A DNA stretch of 64,000 bases, from the NCBI RefSeq assembly GCF_035582795.1, contig NC_134365.1, positions 135,993,077 through 136,057,076 on the forward strand, written 5' to 3'. The position numbers were made by a program, and so were the translations under genes. The stretch comes from Mycteria americana. Taxonomy: Eukaryota; Chordata; Aves; Ciconiiformes; Ciconiidae. The notes beneath the pieces are model-generated. The model was not told where the DNA came from. It worked only from the letters and a program-made list of their open reading frames with translations, and ran no database searches. Shown here piece by piece: positions 1-11,700 of this stretch. Each line of letters opens with the position of its first letter. Position 1 is the first letter of the stretch.

Positions 1-2741
1 GTATAGTAAGGTGGGCTGCAATTCAGCCATGCCTCATATTAGGCCTGTGAGTTGTCCCGTGCACCACAGCTAAAAGGCAAAGAAAGGGATGGTTATGGGT
101 TTTGATGTAGTTATTTCAACAGTATAGTATGTCACCTTGGTGCTGTCAACTTGTGACACTGCCTCAAAAGAAGCTGCCTGGGTGAACATGGTTTGGTTCA
201 CTAAAGCTTTCCTGAGGGAGCCATGGAAAGAGACTTTTTTCCACATTGCTGTAAATGTCAGATGTGGTTCTGTCGGCAGATGACTTTTCATCTTATATAT
301 CTGGCCCGTAGTTGAACTGTTCAGTGAGTTACATGTCTTATTTTTCAGCACAGTTTATTGAACTGTCAGGAAGCGCTGGTTCAGTTCTGGGTGCGTGATG
401 AGCTCTGCACAGGCTCATGAGGTGAGCTCTGGCAGGATTGTGCATGTCCCTGTGTCCTGCCCATAGGCATCTCCATGGCACAGAGCTGTGTTCTGAAGTC
501 TCAGAATTGGCATTTTTAAAAATAAATTCTTGCCCTTCTTTCTTCAAGGATGCGGTAGAGTTTTTAGTATTGTTATTGCAGACTGTGTTAATGTGCTACA
601 GTCAAGCATTTGTTTTCGTTTTCTCTTTCTTGGCTCTGCTGGGACCTGCTTGGAACTGCTTCTTGCTGGGCACCATAAATTGCAAACTGTGGTTTCTTTT
701 TGCTGTGTAAAAAAAGTAAGCAAACTGGAAGCTAGGTTTGAAGCCAGGAATGAAGCAGGCCAACTGGGTAGGCATGTAAATACAGGCCTGGAAAACTTGG
801 GATATTGAACTCCCCACCTCCACACGTGCACACTCTGTTGTGCATAGGGCACGTGAGGAGAGGGAAGGTCTGAGTCTGACTGTGCAGTCAGTAGAGATTG
901 CAAATGACCAAAGAGTTGGACAAAGTAGAGAAAAGGGGGTGAGAGGAAACAGAACTGGAATAATTCCTGGATGAGTGTCCATTATCTGGTGTTTCATCTA
1001 TGAGCATAGTATGTGTGCATCTGTGTGAAAGGAGTGCAAACAAATGATATTGAATGGAGATAAACTAACGTTGCCACAATTTCAGGATTCTTGCAACAAA
1101 ACTTATTCTCCTTCAGCCACAGAGATAAAGATAAGATCAGAGACATGCATTCAAATTTCCTCGTCCTGGTTTGGACTCTCCTGGGTTTTGCTTAGTACAT
1201 AAGGTTATAATATCAGCTTGTGACAGCTGAAGCTGGCTGTGTGAGCCTGTCCCCAGAGCGCACAAGGAGGAGCGGGCTGACCACAGACATGTCAAGAGCA
1301 GTTGTCAGAGCACAGCAAGCAGGTGGCTGTCTTCTCTCTGTGCTCCAAAGCAAAAACCTTGCCAGGCTGATGTTTTCAAGTGGTAAAACTATGTACCCTC
1401 TTTATAAAGCACTGTCCAAAATATGCATGGGATTTTACAAATCAGACGAAGGTGCTCCATCAGACAAGGCAAATGTATAGATGTTGTATCCTACCAAAAG
1501 GGCATAACACCAATTTTTTTTTTTTAATTCAATTTATTTATTAAATACGTCAATTTAATTGCAGAGGTTAGCAAGTTGCATGTATTAAAAATGTTACATG
1601 CAGGAAATACTGAGTTTTGAATGTGCGTAGAGTCATGGTTCAGAAGAGCTTAATGCATTATTAGCATTTTATATTCTGCACTGTCATTCAAACAGAAGCA
1701 CGACTGCTCAGCATTTTTTGCTTCAGCTTGCATTGAAGCTGAACCACTATTGTGAGTGCCTAGTGGTGCCACAGTGTGTTAATGCAGCTGTATAATAAGA
1801 TTATTTAAACAACTCTTCATTTTAGCAAGCAGCTGGTGCTTGTTTAACTGCTGGGCTACTATCTCCCTTGTGGCCGCTGTCTTTCTGCTTGTTCTCCAGA
1901 GTCTGTTTTATGTAAAGATGCTGAGACTACAAGCCATAATCTTGCCAGATACATGCCATACAGTGCACACATGTCACACAATTCTCATTTCAAAACATTT
2001 ATGCCAGATTGGCAGTAGAGAATAAGAAGGCAGTGAAGGAGCTGGAAAAATCACTAGGGAGCAACCTGTAGAAGCACATTTTTCATTACTTAAAGAAAGA
2101 GTGGGGGGTCTTGTTAAACCTTTGGACATAATGTGATTTTCAGTTAAATAACACTGAAAAGCTAGGGAAGACATCTGGCCTGAGCGCTGGGGGTGGTGAC
2201 AAGGTCTGGCAAGGTCATTGTGAGCATTCTTACAAGAAAATTTGGCAGCGGCAGGAGCAGAACAGGTGCAGGCCCCAGGCAGTCGGTGCTAGAGGAGGAA
2301 GTTATTCCTGTTCCTGGGCACGAATGTGCTGGAGGAGTCAGCAATGGAGAGACATGGTACTGGGCAGGGGTGTTTGGAGGCGTATGCAATAGCTGGAGGG
2401 ATTGCAGTTCTCAATGCTGGTAGGAGAAGCAGCATTTGAAGCACTTGGTGTGCTTTATATCCAGATCCCGAGATTGCCTGAAGGTAGATGGTTGCATACA
2501 TCCATAACTTGACAGTTGTGTAATACCACATGGACATTCACACCATGTTTACAATGAAGTAAAACAGGATCAGAGCCTTGTCACTTCACTGCTCTATGTG
2601 GGTACCTGGATGGCTCCTTTTCCACGAGAGTCAGCAAGAGTGTGAGAGATCATACTAAGAAAGCTTTGGCCCATGGTCTCCTTGCAGTTGTTTAGTAAAA
2701 TTATTTAGTAAAAATAATTTGTATCTGTGTTTTACTTGCAG
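1..2741 (+). other. MAP3K15: MAP3K15 intron (5' part outside window)
   Basis: No kinase-domain exon can be found before the exon at 2742. The exon that should precede it, ending at the kinase subdomain just before VGMFK, is not present, so this stretch is the 3' part of a long intron. It holds a poly-T run near 1515 and nothing else I recognise. Confidence 0.75.
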
Positions 2742-5700
2742 GTTGGGATGTTTAAGATTCATCCTGAAATTCCAGAATCACTGTCCGCTGAAACAAGGGC
2801 CTTTATTTTGCTCTGTTTTGAACCTGATCCTAGTAAACGTGTTACAGCATCTGATTTGCTCAGAGATGCCTTCCTGAAACAAGTAAACAAGGGCAAGAAA
2901 AGCAGAATTGCATTCAAGCCTTCAGGTAAGGAATTATCAGCCAAATCCAAGTCAACATCATCATTAAGTGTTATATAAAAGATTGGAACCATTAAGCACT
3001 CCCTTTTACTAAGGACATTTCTTGTGCCAGGAAAGCAGCAGGAACTCAACTGTTGAAAGTGCCTGTGATGTGTAATTAGACATAGTTGAATTTAACAATT
3101 CCACAAAATATGGTGACTTGCTTATTTTGTGGTTTGCTTGCTGAAACCTCCCAACCCCATTTTTCCTCTCCCCAAAAATAAATGCCTCATTTATAGTAAA
3201 TTAAAATTAGAAAAATGACATTCAGTGAAGACTTTCCAAAGCAATCCTGCATTTTAGATTCACAATTATATACACTTCAGAGATCTGAGTTTTATAGAGT
3301 AGGTGCTTGGCACCTGAAAATGTGAGTCTGTTAGGTGTTTGGGTCTACAGGGGTCAGCATTTTCAAACTTGATATGTAACTTGGAAATTTGGCACATAGG
3401 TGCTGAAGTAGCTGTTTAGCGGGTGGTTTTGTTTTATCTGCCTAGCATGTTCTTCCTCCCCCCCCCCAATATATCAGCCACTTTCTCAGTGATAAGATAA
3501 CAAATCTTAATACAGACCTGCCAAATAAATAATTAGTGTTTGAAGGAACTGTCCATTTAAAAACAAGCAAAGCCATTGATCTTGCTGCTTGTTTCCCCTG
3601 TCTGCATACACACATACACACACGTGCAATACAAATTGAGTTGCTTCCCTTTTTGAGCTTTTTCCTCCTCAGCAGGGAACATTTGAAAGAATGAAATTCT
3701 AAGGGGAAAAACTAGCAAAGAATTTATAACATCTAGCTGAATTGATTTCAGCAAGGAAACGGGCATCATCTCTTGTCCTGAGGGCATTGAGAACTGCAAT
3801 CCCTGCAGTTACACTGGGATAATGGGAGAGCTCACACCGCTCAGCCAGGGTGGTGGCAGTCAGGAGCTATTGGCAGGCTGTAGCCTTCTGCCCCACTGCA
3901 ACAAAGCTCTCCTGTGGCCTTTTCAGCCCTTGGCTGAGGACATTTTCCTGGAAAGATCGTGTGGCGTTAGAAAGGGTCGAGCTTGCCTTGTTAGCTGCCC
4001 TGGTAGCAACAGGCTCTTTGTCAAATACCGGGGGAAGTGCAGCTGTCTTCTGCACCTCCTCCTGCTTTCCTCCTTTCTTCTCTTCTCTCGCTCACTGATG
4101 AGGTTATGGGGCTCCTTCAGATGGTCTGAGGATCTGGTGCTGCAGGGTTAAGCACTGGGCTGCAGCAAGAAGCAAGCTCATTGATGGCCATGGGCATGAG
4201 CAAAGGGGGCAAATGCTATGAAGACTGTCTGTTGGGTGAGGGGAGGGAAAGGCAGCATGGCTGCAGCCGAGTGTGTGCTTCACTGTGCTGGCTGCTGCAG
4301 CCATCTCCAAGGGGAGTTTGGGGGCGTAAGGCAGGTCCTAGCCCAGCAGTTGCCGCAATCTCAGCTGCAGCAGTTCACTCTGTCTCTTCCCTCTACTGTT
4401 TCCCTCACTGCCAATTTCCTCAGCTTTATCCCCATCTTTCCATCCTGTCTCTATCCCTTTTTTCTTTCCAATAGTAAAGGCAGCCCAGAGCAAATCTCAG
4501 CCCTTACTCTTGGGACAGCAACTTTCAATTTTCTGTACTGCTGAGACGCCTTGAACCAGTTCTCACAAGGTGACATACATTATTTCATTTCTGTGACTGC
4601 TTAACCTCAGCCATTTGAACATCAGTCATGTACCATGGAGTATGTCAGAGGTTTCTGAACAGCTTTGAACTTCTAGTTCCTTCCTCCACATAATTTGTAG
4701 TGACAAGCATCAAAAACTTTTGTGATATTTTAGCTTCATGGATGTGTGCACTCTGAGTTGACAATTTCTTCCCTACCTTTCGTATCACACAGCTGCAAAC
4801 TGGCAATCAGGATTATAGCAAGTTCTCAATATCTGTTATTTTTTTATTTCTTCTTACTTTCAAGATGAATTGGAAAGGGACAAGAGATTTCCTTCAGGCT
4901 AGTGCTAAGAGAGAATGTCCTTACTGAGAGCAAGGGGACAGGCAAGCAAGGCAGATGCCTCGGGTGTCAGAGAGGGAGCAAATATATATCCATTAACACA
5001 CACTAGCAGAGGTGAGGAGGGTGGGCAGCAGAACGCCCTCTGCTTAGAGATATGGCTGGTGGAACAGCTGATGGTAACCTATTGGTTTGATTCAGGTTCT
5101 TTAAACTGCTGTATATCCAGTTGTACCATTTTGTGAGACCAGCAGCAAGGTGGGGGGGAGTGTGTGTGTGTATACATGTGTGTGTGCGTGCATGCAAGAG
5201 AGTGTAACGAAATGGCATTTCGTATGAGTATCTAGCTGCTTTGCTGTCTTTGGGTTCAGCAGTTAGCTCGTTCACACCTTTTATTGCTTATGCATTATAA
5301 TAATTTTGAGTTGTATTGCTGCTTTCTATCCACAAGATTACCTCTCCTGCAGCCATTTTGCAAAATGAGGTCTTGATATCGTTGAAGATGATCACGGCTG
5401 TTTTAAGCACATTGCCCTTTCCTGCCTCGTTCTGTTACATGCTTTACAATGTCTGTTCCTAGATTACAATCGTAATACATCCCTCCCACTGCCGATCCAT
5501 GGAGAACAGGCTGGCAGTAGCAGCAGTGAGCACGGTTCTGTTTCACCAGACTCTGATGTACAGCATGACCTGTTTTTTGAAAGGCCGAAGAGATCCATTT
5601 CGGAGATCCAGACAAAGCATCCCATTTCCCATTTACTAAGGTAAAGCATTTGCTTGTTGCTTGATACCCATGGGGGATTATGTGGATTTAATTCACATTA

Positions 5701-8700
5701 TGTTTTATCTGAGGGCAATTTTTTCATGTAATGACTAGATAAGCAGGTGTGTTAAACAGCAAGTGAGTTGTATAGGCAAGTTACCAGTTAACTTAAATAT
5801 TGTCTATATTTAATTAACGAACAATGATTCTTTCTCCTTAAGGTTTCCATGTATTTATATACTTTTCCCTCCCCAGTGAATAAATGTTGGTCATCTTATT
5901 GACTGAGTGGATATGGATTCAGGAGTTACAGGAAGAGTTGACCCTTCCATGTACTCCTGAAAAAAATGTGGGAAAGGGGCAGCAAATAGTTCTGCTGATC
6001 AGAGAGCACAAAGCAATACTTTCAAATTAGTATGTTACAGTATGGGGCCAGAAAAAAAATGAATAGTTATCTCAGTCCAGGGTTTTCAGCTTTCCTCCTC
6101 AAAACTGAACCAGTGCTGGGTGACATTAATGCCAGCTTCTTAGCGGGATGAAATCAGCCTTGTGCTTTTGGTTTCAGTGAGGTTTATGCCAGCTGAGGAT
6201 CTGAGCCATCTTCTATCTCAGAATTAGTGTTTAACAGTCTGATCAATCCACTGCTGTAGTTTAACTCACTTTTTAACTTCTGAAGTATCCCTGCTCACTT
6301 CTGACAGTACTGCTGTGTTGCTAATGCTGAGGTCTCTCTTGTGCGCGTGGCCCGGTTGCTGACACAGCGTGCCTGATGAGAGCTCAGCCTCAGAGGACAG
6401 GAGCGCCTCTCCTTCCATTGAGGATAAGGATTCTGGTCTGTTTCTGCTGCGGAAGGACAGTGAACGCCGAGCGATCCTATATAAAATCCTTAAGGAAGAA
6501 CAGAATAAAGTTGCTTCCAATTTGCAGGACTGTATTGCACAGGTAATTGCACTTCAGCTCGCCTTTTCCCATGTCAAAAGGAAAATGACAAGCTAGGTAG
6601 TATCATTCCCTTTCTGAAAACTAATAAATGAAGGTGCTTGGATTGTTCCTCTGAATATCTTTAATCTCTGAGACTGGTAATGGTGTGAGCTGTCTGAATG
6701 GATAGCAAACACCGCCTTTTGCCTGCTGCTGGGCTCTTGGTCTTTTTTGGAGGGGGAAGTCTGGGGCATTTGATGTGGGGTTGGTGGGCTGAGGTTGTGG
6801 GTTGGGTGGTTTTGATGTTGTGTTTTGTTTTGGCTTTTAAGGACATGGAAATGGAACACCAGGTAGTAATAGGTATTATTTGCTTTAAGGATAGAGAACT
6901 GATTAACAATTTTTAATTCAAAACATATGTAAACTAGGTGCCAAGAACACAGTACATGAATCTTAAAAAAGCTAAGGTAGACTTTCCGTAGAGGGAAGGG
7001 TTGCGTGGGAAGGTTTGTGACTGTAAAGAGGAGCAAGAAAAATCATGTCGGTTAACACATAGCCAAGCAATGTCACACACCAGTAACCCAGCTGATTGCT
7101 CAGCCTTTTCTTCTTAATGTCTGCTTCTAACGTGCCACTGATGCTATGTATTCTTATCAAAGCTATGGTTTTTCACCTGGACTGCATTCACATAAAGAGG
7201 AGCCTGCTGACTCCTCTTGCCGTATCCCCGGCCAGCCGTTGCTCTTGGTGCAAAGGTACTTGCAGCACTGCTGGCGGGGGGCCCTGCTGCTCCTGGGGCA
7301 GCTCCAGCCGAGCCCGGCATGGGCAGCCAGCTCCTCACAGCACAGGGCTTTGCTTCTCCCCCATGACTCACTTCCCCTGCAAACTGCCTAACGGTGCAGA
7401 TCGGCTCGCCCCAGACCCTGGGGGCTCCCAAAGAGCTTTACGGGCCCAAGAGAAAGGCCTGCAAACTCAGGCTGGGGAAGCACTTGGGGTAAATTTCTGC
7501 TCTGAGCTTAAACTGCAAAATAGCTTATAGCCTTACGGAGGACTAAAATTCAAATGTGAGATCTCAGTCAGAAATAACCAGAGCTGTAAATATTTTCCAG
7601 GATAAAGAAGGATTATTTAGTAAAAGCAATTCCTATCTCAGTCTCCAGCTGTTTTGCAGCACTGCTGTAATCATCTCTTTTCCATAATTTCTGTAATACT
7701 TCTCCCTTTACCTTTTAATTATACAGGCTGTTGTTCTTACAGGCACTTGGATGGCTTTACCTGTAGGAGTTAGGTTAGGGCCTGCAAATCATAGAATGAA
7801 CACTTGAGTCCTATCACTGTGTAATCTTAGACCTTTTTCTGACTTACCATAAATGCATATATAAACATTTTTTTTTTGCGTAAGGAAATCAAATGTCTGC
7901 ATAATTAGAAAGAAGTCCAGATTCAGCTTATTGAAAGGATAGCATCTAAAAAATTTGGGTCTCTTGTCGACTCACTCTGCTGTTTTTACGGAGGAGAGCT
8001 GCCCTCTGCAGTACATTGCAGGAAGGTGTAGATACTATCTGGACCCTCTTCCCTTTGTGACAGCCACAGTAGCAGTAGACTTAATTTATTTTTTGGAAAA
8101 TAGGAATTACTATTAAAAAAATTGTAGTTAGAAAAAGGTAGAAAATAAAGGCTTTGCAGAAACAAAAGTTCTGTGATTTCTGTGCATTGATGTGAAATAT
8201 ACATGGGCAAAGCTATAAATTGGAACCCTAAAAATACTGATGCTACTAATTAGTTGTTTAATGACTCTGGGATTTACTTGATATCCATTCATTATCTTTT
8301 CTCCAGAGCTCTGAAGAACTGCAACTTTCAGTGGCCCACATCAAGCAAATTATTGGGATTTTAAGGGACTTCATACGCTCTCCTGAGCAGAGAGTGATGG
8401 CTTCTACCATATCCAAGTTGAAAATGGATTTGGACTTTGACAGCACTTCCATCAATCAGATTCATCTGGTGCTGTTTGGATTTCAGGATGCGGTGAGTCC
8501 CTGGCCTAGCACAAGGGGAGAGGAATTCTTCCTGGACAGCTTCTCCACTCTTCCTCACTCCTCTTCCTTCTTAGCCTGTTCATGCCAAACAGCCATTTTC
8601 TGCCCCAGTTCCTCAGTCCCTGTGCTTGCTGGGGAAGGTGGGAGGATGCGGGCAGTATGGAGTAGACAAAGCCCTGGTGACTGATCGTATGGAAGACTAA

Positions 8701-11700
8701 GAAAAGACTAAAGGTGTTTGAAGGTCAGGTTTTGCCTGGTGACCTGTGGATCACCAGTGCTGAAAGTTCCCTTGCTCTAGGAGGAAGCCTGGGGTGTAGC
8801 CACGGGCGCTAGACAAGCTCTTCAGAGGGGCACACGGGGCTGGACACATTGCCCTGATGTGTTGGAGCCTCAGCAAGCTTCAGGTGGGCGCTCCCAGGTA
8901 GGCCTTGAAGTCAAAGGTGGTGGTGCTTGAAGGGCTGCCCGTGCACTCACCTCAAGCTCTAATGTTTGTTCTGGATCCTGTGTTTATTTGCTGTTCTACC
9001 TCTCCTTGTACTGTCGTGGGGCTTGAATGTCACAGTCTGGGTACAGTTTGAAAGCTCTAGCCTAAAACTGTCAAATCTGTTGTGTAGACTTTCAAAGGTG
9101 GGAGATTTTTAGTGACTCATGCAGTTGTTACTTTATAAAGGTTCATTTGACTACTGAAAAACAAGATTCTCTTTCCTAAGGTGTAAGCAAATGTTGTTTG
9201 CTGCTACTTTTACTTGTCTATTTATTTATAGGTGAACAAAGTATTAAGAAATCATTTAATAAGGCCCCACTGGATGTTTGCAATGGATAACATAATTCGC
9301 CGTGCAGTCCAAGCAGCAGTGACTATTCTTATTCCAGGTAAATCAAAGCAGGTGAAAAAAATTTTTTTTTTTTTAAAAAGACGACTGTTCGCATATCAAA
9401 GTTATAGCAAATGGAACAGTTTAGATGTTTAATCTGTCAGCATACCATTAACTGCATCCCCTGTGCCACTACATCAAAGGCACAGGGTCAGAATGTTGTA
9501 CAGAAAGAAGTGTTGATCTGGAGGATTAATGCTGTACTTGCAGTACAAAAGCACATAATGAGGAGATAACCAGTGGTTCTGCACCACCACTGTGGTTCAA
9601 CCATGGCAAAAAAAGGCAAATTAAATTCAGTCCAAGGTGGAGTTTTTCTAGTAAGAAAGAAAAGGACTTTGTACAACCTTTTAATGAAATCCAAGGTGGG
9701 TAACACTGCACAGGTCTGGTTATGTGTCCTGAAAAATGATTACTGAGCTGTGGAACACACGCAGAGAAGGGAATGCATTAATATGAGGAGGAGTATGATT
9801 TTGGCCTACAGATGGATAGTAGGAAAAATCACCACCACTGAGAAGGAGGAGGATAAATGACTAAGAACTATCTAGGAATAAGTCTAAATTGGAAATCTGC
9901 AAGTAGTTTTCTAACTCTGAAGTGCTGAGCACCCCTTCCAGTATGAGAACGTTCTGAGAGCACTTCGTGATGGTGAGCCCTTTCAGTCCAAAGTTGCTTT
10001 GGCTTTCAAGCCAAATTGGCCAAACTTTTTAGGACTTCATCTGTAGGAGAATGCCAGCTATTCTTTGGTGGGAAGGGTGGCCACCTGCAGCAAGTTCTGA
10101 GAGAACTGGGGTTAGAAATGCTACCTTGAAAAGAGGAAGGCTTTGTAAACTCTTTGGTCCTGGGCATTAGGGGAAAACAACACCTTTTTTTTTCTTTTTT
10201 AAAAAAAGCAAGCTTTCAGGAGTTTCTCATTAATACATTTTATTAACTATCTTATAAATAATTTAATCACAAACATATTTGTCATCCCTACAGCTGTAAT
10301 CTACAGCTACCTACCTCTACTGGTTTGCTACAGCTGAGCTATTACAGTGCCATTTGTTTTAGAATTGATGCCGGAGGATCTGTGGTCCAGCTCGCATAAG
10401 GCTTTGCTACTCCCCTGCTCAGTACTGTAAGAAAGCACGTTGTGCAAAGAGCCCACTTCCTCAGCTGAAGCTCCCCTACCCGCAGTAATAAAGAACAAAC
10501 TGTAGTACCTCTGAAGACAGACTTGTCCAAAGAAATGCTGCTTCTTACACTCTTTCATTTTACCAGAGCTTCGAGCTCACTTTGAGCCAGCATCAGAAAC
10601 TGAAGGCGGGGACAAGGACAGCGATGAAGTGCAAGACAGTTTCCAGCCCACTGAACAAAATGGGGCTGAGGATCCCGCCATCACATCAGGAGTCAGCACC
10701 CTTAGTTCTGTGGTGTCACATGAGGCTCAGCAGCAGCTTAGCCTGGAGTTGGGCAGACTTAAACAAGAGACCTTAAGGTAACCCTCCTACAAAGACTGTG
10801 GATTTATTTTCAGGCAGTCTTTGACAAGCTCTCAGACGTTGCTTTCTACAGTGGCATGTACATACATAACATAAATGCTGCTCACCTGGTACGACTGCCT
10901 GGTGACAAAGCAGATCTTCCAGGAACACAAATGGATTGAGAATACACTGGCAGCGCCGGTATGACAACTCAACAGCCTTCAGTACAACTTTTGTTTCTGC
11001 ATAATTAATTTCTTAATTGCAGAATGTCACGTTGGGTTTCTACTGTTACGTAATTAGGCTTGTGCAACTGTGCTGGTTTCCTTCCTACTTCCTTAGCTCC
11101 TTGGATGCCACCTGACCCAGTGGCAGCGCCCTCACAGCTGTTCCTGCAAGGAAAGGCCAGAGCACCTCTGTCCTGCCCCACGCGACAGGCTGCCCACTAA
11201 TTAGCACAAGCAAAGCTCAGCAGAGCCCCCATCCCATTTCTCATGGGTGACATTTGTAGGCTGCTGCCAGTGTGTTACAGCTGAAGGTCCCATTCTTCTT
11301 TACGGATGTGATGTAAATCTGTGATCAGAAAGTCCCTGGTAAAACATCAGGGTTATATTGTTCAGCAGTGAATTACTGTATAAAGGCAGCAACTCTGCCC
11401 AGGGAGGCTGCAAAACAATAGGAACAGAATTTACAAGCTATTTATGAAATTCTGCAAAGATGAAAGCCTTAAAGTGCCACCACTAAGCTGAGTCTCAGAC
11501 AACCAAAATGAAATCTGTAAGCCATAATATGTTACTTAAGAGAGTATCTCTCAAGCGTCTCTGTCCTTTGGTAGTTGTTAAAAATGATACACTTTTCAGC
11601 TAGACTTATTCTCAGTGTGGTTGTGTTTGAATCTCTCTCATGCCGACAGGCTTTTGGAAAACCTAGTTGAGAAGGAGAAAGAGTATCAGACCCTCTTACG

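Noticed and set aside
1-2741. Search for the preceding MAP3K15 kinase exon
   Set aside because: No segment encodes the expected kinase sequence before VGMFK. The exon must lie upstream of the window.
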